Source: Parvularculaceae bacterium (lineage in GTDB: Bacteria > Pseudomonadota > Alphaproteobacteria > Caulobacterales > Parvularculaceae). From it: a stretch of 18,576 nucleotides of DNA. The translations under genes were made by a program, and so were the position numbers. Shown here one piece after another: positions 7,802-14,086 of the stretch. Positions within the stretch are counted from its first letter, which is position 1; each line of letters opens with the position of its first letter. The notes beneath the pieces are model-generated. The model ran no database searches. It was not told where the DNA came from and saw only the letters and a list, made by a program, of their open reading frames with translations. The stretch spans positions 1 to 18,576 of the forward strand of contig SHAI01000018.1 in assembly GCA_004213235.1 (NCBI GenBank), read 5' to 3'.

Positions 7802-8629
7802 TTAGCTCGCGTTCGCTGGCGCTTCTTCCGCAGATTCCGCACCATCATTAGCCGACGCGGCCTCCTCTGCGGGAACCTCTGCCAGAGCAGGTTCTAAAGG
7901 CACCTCTTCCATCGCCCCAAAATCAACCCCCAGCGCGGACTGGCTGGCCGAAATGCCGTCAATCACAGCATCAGCAACCAAATTGCAGTATAGGCTGATG
8001 GCGCGCGAGGCATCGTCATTACCAGGAATAACAATTTCAACGCCTTCAGGATTACAGTTTGTATCAACGATCGCGACCACTGGAATACCCAGTTTGTTTG
8101 CTTCCTTTATCGCAATTGCCTCTTTCTTGACGTCAATCACGAACAACAGGTCCGGCAAACCGCCGAGATCACGGATCCCTCCAAGCGACGCGTCGAGTTT
8201 TTCTTTCTCGCGCGAGAGCATGAGCTGCTCTTTTTTGGTCAAGCCTTTGGCACCGCCGTCGAGGGTTTCTTCAAGCTCTTTCAAGCGCCGGATGGAATTG
8301 GAGATTGTTTCCCAATTCGTCAAAGTGCCACCAAGCCAGCGGACATTCATAAAGTATTGCGCGCAGCGTGCGGCAGCTTCCGCAACTGGTTGCTGCGCCT
8401 GACGCTTGGTCCCGACAAAAAGCACGCGGCCACCACCAGCAACCACATCACGTACCCGCACCAAAGCTTGATGAAGCAGAGGCACTGTCTGGGACAAATC
8501 AATGATGTGAACGCCGTTGCGATCACCGAAAATGTAGGACTTCATTTTTGGATCCCAGCGATGGGTCTGGTGTCCAAAGTGAACGCCAGCCTCAAGTAGC
8601 TGGCGCATGGAAAATTCTGGCAACGCCAT
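7802..8629 (-). CDS. rpsB: 30S ribosomal protein S2
   Basis: S2 is an essential late-binding protein of the small ribosomal subunit. The 275-residue product shows the conserved N-terminus: LLEAGVHFGHQTHRWDPKM at residues 11-29 and GDRNGVHIIDL at 35-45. KRQAQQPV and the RWLGGTLTN block follow, and later the DLLFVIDVKKE and GIPVVAIVDTNC signatures. After the S2 fold comes an acidic Ala/Glu-rich tail of about 35 residues that E. coli S2 lacks but alphaproteobacterial S2 proteins often have. The ATG at 8629 has AAGGAG at 8 nt. tsf follows after 185 bp. Confidence 0.97.
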   Translation of the reverse strand: MALPEFSMRQLLEAGVHFGHQTHRWDPKMKSYIFGDRNGVHIIDLSQTVPLLHQALVRVRDVVAGGGRVLFVGTKRQAQQPVAEAAARCAQYFMNVRWLGGTLTNWETISNSIRRLKELEETLDGGAKGLTKKEQLMLSREKEKLDASLGGIRDLGGLPDLLFVIDVKKEAIAIKEANKLGIPVVAIVDTNCNPEGVEIVIPGNDDASRAISLYCNLVADAVIDGISASQSALGVDFGAMEEVPLEPALAEVPAEEAASANDGAESAEEAPANAS

Positions 8630-8682
8630 GTTGCAAACTCCTTCGGTTTTTCCTCCGCGCTGTCTTTATGTCTCGGCGAAAC

Positions 8683-8698
8683 GCGCCCTTATGGGCAC
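8683..8698 (-). repeat. Hairpin in the rpsB leader
   Basis: GTGCCC (8698-8693) can pair with GGGCGC (8688-8683) over 6 positions, one wobble, with the tetraloop ATAA. It lies about 55-70 nt upstream of the rpsB ATG. In enterobacteria S2 represses its own rpsB-tsf message through 5'-leader structure; whether this hairpin plays that part here is only a guess. Confidence 0.35.
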
Positions 8699-8743
8699 CT
8701 TGCGCCAACACCGAAGTCGACAAACGCGTGTGTGATGACCGCG

Positions 8744-8772
8744 CGCATACTCGGGTTAAACCAAAAGATCAA
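8744..8772 (-). promoter_or_regulatory. Candidate sigma-70 promoter of rpsB-tsf
   Basis: TTGATC (8772-8767), a 17-nt spacer and TATGCG (8749-8744) on the minus strand, placed about 115 nt before the rpsB ATG. The spacing is ideal, but the -10 box matches only at its TAT. It is the best pair I find in the 206-bp dnaE-rpsB gap. Confidence 0.3.
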
Positions 8773-8805
8773 GCCATCCCGGTTTCGAGCCTGATTTTTG
8801 CCACG

Positions 8806-8834
8806 AAAACTATGCCTTGCGGGCGTCACGCAAG
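8806..8834 (-). terminator. Possible weak terminator after dnaE
   Basis: Right after the dnaE TGA, CTTGCG (8834-8829) and CGCAAG (8821-8816) form a perfect 6-bp stem with a 7-nt loop. Only a run of four Ts follows, six nt later. The stem is short and the U-tract poor, so termination would be inefficient. Confidence 0.3.
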
Positions 8835-8835
8835 A

Positions 8836-11800
8836 TCAGACCAACTCAACATCCAGCACGCCCTCAATTGATCGCAGCGCGCTACGGATAGACGGCGTAC
8901 AAAGGACCGGTTGCCCCAATCGGAGCTCAACATCCCTGATTGCCGCGGCTGATGCCGATCGCTGGCGATCATCTACGCTTTCGCCGCGTTCCGGGGTTAG
9001 TCTAAGCCGAATTATTGCTTCACCGGCCTCCTGAGGCGTCGGCGGCGTTACCGCTTCCAGTCGCTGGCGCACTTGATCCAGCGCCGCCGGAGCCCCGATC
9101 GACACATGGAGCTGCGAGGTTGTTTGCGCTGCCGCTGTGTCAAGCCGACGTACCCCCTCGCATGTCAGCCGAACATCGCCTTCGCGATCCTCCGCGGACA
9201 CACGCAGCAGAAGCAGAGCACCCGTCTCAAACAGATCGCGCGCGCGCGAAAGCACTTCAGAAAATACGGTAACCTCAAAATCGCCCGTCAGGTCAGAGCA
9301 CTCCACCCACGCGAACGGATTGCCATTGCGCGAGCGGCGCATGCGCACCGTGCGTATGACAACCGCCACGTCACCTGACGTGGAACCCTCGCGCGCGGCA
9401 GCCAGCACCTCACGATAATTCGTCACATTCAGTCGCCTCAATTCAACCGAATAGTCATCCAACGGGTGCCCGCTGAAATAGAAGCCAAGAGCGGCGTTTT
9501 CATCATTGAGAACGTCAAGGCGGGTTACCGCCGCACCGCGCACCAGTTTTGGCTGTTCAAGCTCAGCCGCGCCCCCATCAAACAAGCCCCCTTGTGCGCT
9601 GGCACGCGCTTCATGCGTGGCACGTGACAAGCGCATCATCATCTCAATATTCGCCAGCGCCTCAGCCCGGGACTTGGCCAGACCGTCCATTGCACCGGCC
9701 CGTGCCAAATTTTCCAGGGATCTTTTACCCACAGCCTGTAGCGGCGCTCGCTCCGCAAAATCAAAAATATCCTTAAACGGACCACCGCGCCGGCGTTCAT
9801 CTACAATCGCTTCCATCGCCCCTTCGCCGACATTTTTTATTGCCGCCAAGGCGTAAATGATCTTCCCACTTTGAACTGCAAATCCGACCTCGGAGGTATT
9901 CACATGGGGCGGGGTAACTTCAATGCCGGTGCGCCGCGCCTCTTTCACAAAGATGGCGAGCTTATCGGTATTCGCCTGATCCAGCGACATGGAACCGGCC
10001 AGAAACTCTGCTGGATAATTCGCTTTTAGATACGCCGTCTGGTAAGCGATATAGGCATAGGCCGCTGCGTGAGATTTATTAAATCCGTACCCGGCGAACT
10101 TTTCCACCAAGTTGAAAATGGAAGATGCTTTTTTCGGATCGACCTGGTTTTCCTCTGCGCCGCGCACAAAACGAGCACGCTGGAGATCCATTTCCTTTAA
10201 TTTCTTTTTACCCATCGCACGGCGAAGAATATCTGCTTCACCAAGGCTGTACCCTGAAAGGATCTGCGCAATGCGCATGACCTGTTCCTGGTAAATGATA
10301 ACCCCATACGTCTCGCGTAATACCGGCTCCAGAGTCGGGTGCAGATAATCTATCTCCAACTCGCCACGCTTGCGATCAATATAGGTGGGAATATTCTCCA
10401 TCGGCCCGGGGCGATAAAGAGATATCAATGCAATAATGTCTTCCAGGCAGTCAGGCTGCATCGCCCGCAGGGTTGCACGCATTCCGCTGCTTTCCAGCTG
10501 AAAGACCCCAACAGCAGCCCCCTCGCCGAGCATTTCATAGGTGGCATCATCATCAAGTGGAATTTGATCCGGATGGAAATCAGCCTTGCTTTGCCGAACA
10601 AAGCCCGCCGATCGCTCAATCACCGTCAGCGTCTTCAAACCAAGAAAGTCAAACTTCACCAATCCGGCCGGTTCTACCCATTTCATATTATATTGGGTTG
10701 CCGGCATATCCGCACGCGGATCGATGTAAAGTGGTGTCAATTCATCTAAAGGTCGATCGCCGATCACAACACCAGCAGCGTGGGTTGATGCATGGCGATA
10801 CAACCCTTCTAATCTTAACGCGGTATCGAGAAGTAATTTGACGGATTCTTCCCGGCTGCGTTCTTCCTGCAGCTTTGGTTCGACATCAATCGCTTCGGCC
10901 AATGTCACCGGCTTTGCCGGATTATTCGGAATGAGTTTGCAAAGTCGGTCAACCTGCCCAAATGGCAGGCCAAGCACTCGACCAGTGTCCCGGACAACAG
11001 CGCGCGCCTGAAGCTTTCCAAAGGTGATGATCTGCGCAACGCGGTCGCGACCATATTTTTCCTGCACATAGCGAATGACTTCGTCGCGGCGGTCCTGACA
11101 AAAATCGATGTCAAAATCCGGCATCGAGACCCGCTCCGGGTTCAAGAAGCGCTCAAACAGAAGGCCAAAACGCAAGGGGTCAAGATCGGTGATGGTTAAC
11201 GCCCAGGCTACGACCGACCCTGCACCCGACCCGCGGCCAGGCCCTACCGGAATACCTTGCGCTTTTGCCCACTTGATAAAGTCAGCAACAATCAGGAAAT
11301 AACCCGGAAAACCCATTTCGCGGATAATGCCCAGTTCACGATCGAGCCGCGCCCAATACGCATCTTCCGGTTCTGCCAATTCGATAACGTCAAGGCGCGC
11401 TTGGAGCCCCTCCCGCGCCTGACGATCAAGCTCATCGGCTTCGCTTAACGCGCCATTGCCCGCCGCCTCGCCAAAGTTTGGCAAAATTGGCGGATGTGTT
11501 CGCGGCCGAAATGCGCACCTTTGCGCAATTTCCATCGTCGTTGACACCGCTTCTGGCAGATCGGCAAACAGCGCGGCCATTTCCGCACCTGTCTTGAAAT
11601 AGTGAGAGGGCGTTACCTTGCGTCGTTCATCCTGGTGAACATATGCCCCTTCGGCGATACACAAGAGCGCATCATGCGCCTCATAATCATCTGCGGCTGG
11701 AAAATATGGTTCGTTCGTAGCCACGATCGGCAAGGATGCCGCGTAAGCTTTGTCTAAAAGGAACTCCTCGCTCCGCGAAAAGTCACGCCCTTCATGGCGC

Positions 11801-12300
11801 TGCAATTCGATATAAAAACGGTCCTTGAACAATTCTGCCAACCGCGTGAGCAAATTTTCTGCATCATCATCACGACCAGCGCGCAACAGCCGATCTAACG
11901 GCCCATCAAACCCGCCAGAAAGGCAAATAACGCCTTCAGACAGATCTTCTAACCAGCTTATGTCTGTGCACGGTCCGTCATCGCGGCGTGAATTCAAAAA
12001 GGCCCGGCTGGTCATCCGCATCAGGTTCTTAAACCCGGCATCGCTTTGCGCCAGAAACACAAGACTTGGCGCAGGTACGCCCTTCGCCTCAGCCTCGTAA
12101 AGCGTTGGCTCAAATACCGATTGCTGAATGCCCGGGATCGGCTGCACCCCCGCAGCAGACAGCACCTCGGAGCATTCAAGCGCTCCAAACAGATTGTTGC
12201 TATCGGTAATGGCAACCGCCGGCATCTGCGCGCTGAGGCATAACGCCTCCAGGCGGTCCGTTTTTATTGCCCCCTCGGACAATGAAAACGCCGAGTGCAA
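8836..12300 (-). CDS. dnaE: DNA polymerase III alpha subunit (DnaE1)
   Basis: DnaE is the replicative polymerase of the Pol III holoenzyme. Numbering from the TTG at 12300, the 1154 residues show the PHP domain (from SAFSLSEGAIK), GPGRGSGAG (353-361), and the palm active site: PDFDIDF (Asp395 and Asp397 by alignment with E. coli 401/403) and KFDFLGL (Asp551). VFQLES, KKKLKEM and GYGFNKSHAAAY follow in the fingers, with the C-terminal OB-fold and tau-binding region after them. PHP metal positions are degenerate (ITDSNN), as in other proteobacterial DnaE1. The start is a problem. The expected residues EFVHLHLH are encoded upstream (12318-12298), but that frame has no ATG, GTG or TTG between the TGA at 12348-12346 and this TTG. 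An ATG at 12338 is out of frame by one base, and removal of one GA in GAGAG would join it. The true 5' end is therefore probably about 12338. Confidence 0.95.
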   Translation of the reverse strand: MHSAFSLSEGAIKTDRLEALCLSAQMPAVAITDSNNLFGALECSEVLSAAGVQPIPGIQQSVFEPTLYEAEAKGVPAPSLVFLAQSDAGFKNLMRMTSRAFLNSRRDDGPCTDISWLEDLSEGVICLSGGFDGPLDRLLRAGRDDDAENLLTRLAELFKDRFYIELQRHEGRDFSRSEEFLLDKAYAASLPIVATNEPYFPAADDYEAHDALLCIAEGAYVHQDERRKVTPSHYFKTGAEMAALFADLPEAVSTTMEIAQRCAFRPRTHPPILPNFGEAAGNGALSEADELDRQAREGLQARLDVIELAEPEDAYWARLDRELGIIREMGFPGYFLIVADFIKWAKAQGIPVGPGRGSGAGSVVAWALTITDLDPLRFGLLFERFLNPERVSMPDFDIDFCQDRRDEVIRYVQEKYGRDRVAQIITFGKLQARAVVRDTGRVLGLPFGQVDRLCKLIPNNPAKPVTLAEAIDVEPKLQEERSREESVKLLLDTALRLEGLYRHASTHAAGVVIGDRPLDELTPLYIDPRADMPATQYNMKWVEPAGLVKFDFLGLKTLTVIERSAGFVRQSKADFHPDQIPLDDDATYEMLGEGAAVGVFQLESSGMRATLRAMQPDCLEDIIALISLYRPGPMENIPTYIDRKRGELEIDYLHPTLEPVLRETYGVIIYQEQVMRIAQILSGYSLGEADILRRAMGKKKLKEMDLQRARFVRGAEENQVDPKKASSIFNLVEKFAGYGFNKSHAAAYAYIAYQTAYLKANYPAEFLAGSMSLDQANTDKLAIFVKEARRTGIEVTPPHVNTSEVGFAVQSGKIIYALAAIKNVGEGAMEAIVDERRRGGPFKDIFDFAERAPLQAVGKRSLENLARAGAMDGLAKSRAEALANIEMMMRLSRATHEARASAQGGLFDGGAAELEQPKLVRGAAVTRLDVLNDENAALGFYFSGHPLDDYSVELRRLNVTNYREVLAAAREGSTSGDVAVVIRTVRMRRSRNGNPFAWVECSDLTGDFEVTVFSEVLSRARDLFETGALLLLRVSAEDREGDVRLTCEGVRRLDTAAAQTTSQLHVSIGAPAALDQVRQRLEAVTPPTPQEAGEAIIRLRLTPERGESVDDRQRSASAAAIRDVELRLGQPVLCTPSIRSALRSIEGVLDVELV

Positions 12301-12393
12301 ATGAAGATGAACAAATTCAGCGATAACGTCCTCTCCATCACCCCTTCAGGACGCTCTTTAAAGACGCGCGTTCACGTCACCGAGCAGGGGCAC

Positions 12394-12486
12394 CTAACCA
12401 ACCGCAATACTCAACGCCTGCGTCAATCCAATAAGCAAAACGAGTACGCCAAGTCCGGCGACATCTTTCAATGATTGGTTTTCCAT
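12394..12486 (-). CDS. 30-residue SOS-controlled single-pass membrane peptide (SidA-like candidate)
   Basis: A 30-codon frame reads from ATG 12486 to TAG 12394. The peptide starts with a polar head, MENQSLKD, and then residues 9-29 are almost wholly hydrophobic (Val, Ala, Gly, Leu, Ile, with one Thr-Gln pair in the middle). That fits one inner-membrane helix with hardly any tail. GAGGA lies 11 nt upstream; a GTG three codons upstream is too close to it. The gene sits about 30 nt downstream of a promoter overlapped by a perfect alphaproteobacterial LexA box and 55 bp upstream of the likely dnaE start. Known parallel: Caulobacter SidA, a 29-residue SOS-induced inner-membrane protein that blocks division at FtsW/FtsN. 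The match in size, topology and control is what I see; homology and function are inferred. It could instead be a leader peptide of dnaE or a chance frame. Confidence 0.55.
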   Translation of the reverse strand: MENQSLKDVAGLGVLVLLIGLTQALSIAVG

Positions 12487-12508
12487 GATTCTCACATTCC
12501 TCGCTTTT

Positions 12509-12523
12509 GTTCCTCTTATGTTC
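12509..12523. promoter_or_regulatory. LexA operator (SOS box), GTTC-N7-GTTC
   Basis: The plus strand reads GTTCCTCTTATGTTC, a perfect direct repeat GTTC-N7-GTTC, which is the LexA-binding consensus in alphaproteobacteria (not the E. coli CTGT-N8-ACAG palindrome). Seen from the minus strand it is GAAC-N7-GAAC, and its first two bases are the last two of the TATAGA -10 box. Bound LexA would cover the -10 and the transcription start, the expected geometry for repression. Confidence 0.8.
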
Positions 12524-12550
12524 TATATTCCCTTTTTGTTCTCATTGCAA
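12522..12550 (-). promoter_or_regulatory. Sigma-70 promoter for the 30-residue peptide gene and probably dnaE
   Basis: TTGCAA (12550-12545), exactly 17 nt, then TATAGA (12527-12522) on the minus strand. Transcription would start near 12515, giving a leader of about 29 nt before the peptide ATG at 12486. It lies in a short AT-rich patch unlike the surrounding DNA. It is the only clear promoter between the GNAT gene and dnaE, so dnaE may also be read from it. Confidence 0.65.
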
Positions 12551-12611
12551 TCAAAATCTTGCACCTCTCGAGGATGGTTATCAGGCCTGCAATGGGGCAA
12601 TTGCGCGCCAG

Positions 12612-13094
12612 TCAAGTAAGGGACAGCGCCAGCGACCTGGACATGTAGATCACACCCGGTTCGGGGTTATCGGCATATGGCGGGGTTTCGCTGAATCCGA
12701 GATCTTCATAAAGCGCGATTGCGGCGGTAAAACGCGGCAGCGTGCCGAGGCATATCGCCCCAAAACCAAGGCTGGCCGCGGCGCACAGGGCTTCACGGCA
12801 AAGGCGTCGACCAATCCCAAGCCCTCGATAATCAGCGTGGACATAAAGGCGCTTCATCTCACAAAGGCCATTGCCAAGATCTCTCAATCCCACCGCGCCA
12901 GCGGATGATCCATCCATTTTGGCAAGCAAAAGTCGGGCGTAAAATGCCGGGAAGGCCCGCATCTCCTTGTCAAAATTCTGAACGCACAAATCACCGCCAA
13001 GGAACGCGGCGTATTCCAGAAAAAGGGTTTCTACCGCAGCAACCTCGTCATCAGTTTCAGCTGAACAACAGGAAATAGAAGATGATGACGTCAT
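12612..13094 (-). CDS. GNAT-family N-acetyltransferase
   Basis: GNAT enzymes transfer the acetyl group of acetyl-CoA to an amine; the substrate here cannot be told from sequence. The core features are present: MKRLYVHADYRGLGIGRRLC, in which the R-G-L-G-I-G-R segment is the acetyl-CoA pyrophosphate loop (motif A). The ALYEDLGF motif near the end contains the usual Tyr. The length, 160 residues, is ordinary for a single-domain GNAT. I start at the ATG at 13094. A TTG six codons upstream (13112) keeps the frame open but has no better ribosome-binding site. The gene runs toward the SOS promoter and dnaE, its stop lying about 60 bp before the -35 box, with no clear terminator between. It is divergent from the TonB-type gene. 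Confidence 0.85.
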   Translation of the reverse strand: MTSSSSISCCSAETDDEVAAVETLFLEYAAFLGGDLCVQNFDKEMRAFPAFYARLLLAKMDGSSAGAVGLRDLGNGLCEMKRLYVHADYRGLGIGRRLCREALCAAASLGFGAICLGTLPRFTAAIALYEDLGFSETPPYADNPEPGVIYMSRSLALSLT

Positions 13095-13495
13095 GATTGG
13101 GGTTTGCTTCAATCCACATTGCGCGGGCGCGGGCCATTGGACTTACGAAACTCGGGCTGCACTTAACTTTCGGCAAAATCGTCGCGGATGCAAGAAAAGC
13201 CCTGCTACGATATCTGACAGGCTTTGAGGGTTCATTTCGGGGGCCATTTCCCGTTCCAGCAAGTTTTGCCGCCAACTTAAAAAGCAAACCAAGCCCACAA
13301 TCGCTTGATCACCGCGTCTGCATATTCAAACTGAACTTGCGTCGGCAAGCTGCATGGTGCGGGCTGGCTTGGCCGGGAAGTAAACCAAACAGACCGGCCT
13401 GTTCCGAGAGAACAATGCCAAAACCTCACACAGATAGACTCAGAGAAACTTGGGCCTATAGTTGCTATCGGGGGAAATCTCTGGAGGGGTTACAA
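13095..13495. other. 401-bp divergent intergenic region, no convincing gene
   Basis: This stretch lies between the minus-strand GNAT gene and the plus-strand TonB-type gene. The plus-strand frame of the TonB gene stays open across all of it, but the 133 residues it would add look like random translation: no domain, no signal, and a composition unlike the rest. The only clear structures are TGTTC-N5-GAACA at 13400-13414 and the GGAGGGG ribosome-binding site at 13482-13488. I cannot pick a promoter with confidence. A TATAGT at about 13457-13462 lacks a good -35. Confidence 0.6.
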
Positions 13496-14074
13496 ATGCT
13501 ACGTATTTTGCTTGTCGCACCATTTTCAGCACTTATCACAGTAATAATTTTTCTCGGCATGTACTACATGATCCGGGTGGACCAGCCGACGATCGGCACA
13601 CCGAAGGAAATGCCAACAATCATCATAACTGCACAAAAACCGAAACCACCTGTTCCGCCTGATTACACAGACGACGTGATACCACCAGAACCGCCGGAAC
13701 CCACGGAAATAGAATTCCCGGATCGCACGAGTGTGGGTGACGGCGTACCGGCACCGCGTCCATCGCCTGGTGACATCATCAAAACGGCATTCTTGGTAAC
13801 GGACATGACCGGTCAGGCAATTGTAACAATCCCACCCGTTTATCCGGAGCGATGTAAGGGCCGCGGTGCGCAAGGCGTTGTAATTGTGGAATTCGACGTC
13901 AATGAAATAGGCGACGTCATCAATCCTCGTATTATCTCATCGGCGGACAGCTGTTTTGACAGTACCGTTTTGCGCACGATTGCCCGATGGAAATTCGCGC
14001 CGGCAACCCGTAATGGGAACCCGATCATTCAACGGAACCTGCGGCGTGCATTCCGGTTTGAGCTGGAAGAATAA
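13496..14074 (+). CDS. TonB-family energy transducer
   Basis: TonB proteins span the inner membrane and periplasm and pass proton-motive energy to outer-membrane receptors. The ATG at 13496 has GGAGGGG 7 nt upstream and gives 192 residues. An N-terminal membrane helix (about 3-25) is followed by a short TonB-type Pro/Glu-rich linker (KPKPPVPP, then IPPEPPEP). The TonB C-terminal domain covers about 113-190: PPVYPERCKGRG, GVVIVEFDVNEIGDV, then VLRTIARWKFAPA. Two cysteines, Cys120 and Cys153, sit in that domain and could form a periplasmic disulfide. No exbB, exbD or receptor gene is nearby. It is the only plus-strand gene in the window and converges on glcB with 10 bp between stops. Confidence 0.85.
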   Translation: MLRILLVAPFSALITVIIFLGMYYMIRVDQPTIGTPKEMPTIIITAQKPKPPVPPDYTDDVIPPEPPEPTEIEFPDRTSVGDGVPAPRPSPGDIIKTAFLVTDMTGQAIVTIPPVYPERCKGRGAQGVVIVEFDVNEIGDVINPRIISSADSCFDSTVLRTIARWKFAPATRNGNPIIQRNLRRAFRFELEE

Positions 14075-14086
14075 AGCCACCAGCTC
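14060..14086. terminator. Inverted repeat between convergent genes, possible shared terminator
   Basis: GAGCTGG (14060-14066) and CCAGCTC (14080-14086) are a perfect 7-bp inverted repeat with a 13-nt loop, spanning the TonB-gene stop and reaching the glcB stop. Neither strand has a good T-run after it, so termination is a guess based on its position. Confidence 0.35.

Noticed and set aside
12355..12364. TCTTTAAAGA palindrome between the small peptide gene and dnaE as an operator
   Set aside because: Ten bases of AT-rich palindrome occur easily by chance and match no binding motif I know.
12507..12908. Plus-strand frame of 133 codons across the SOS promoter and the GNAT gene
   Set aside because: It is antisense to a clear GNAT gene, shows no domain and has no ribosome-binding site.
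13400..13414. TGTTC-N5-GAACA as a second LexA site
   Set aside because: The half-sites are inverted with 5-nt spacing; the alphaproteobacterial LexA box is a direct repeat with 7 nt. It may be another operator or chance.
13097..13495. Upstream continuation of the TonB-type gene's open frame (133 extra codons)
   Set aside because: The frame is open, but its translation has no domain, signal or membrane logic. A strong GGAGGGG site precedes the ATG at 13496, which starts a normal TonB N-terminal helix.
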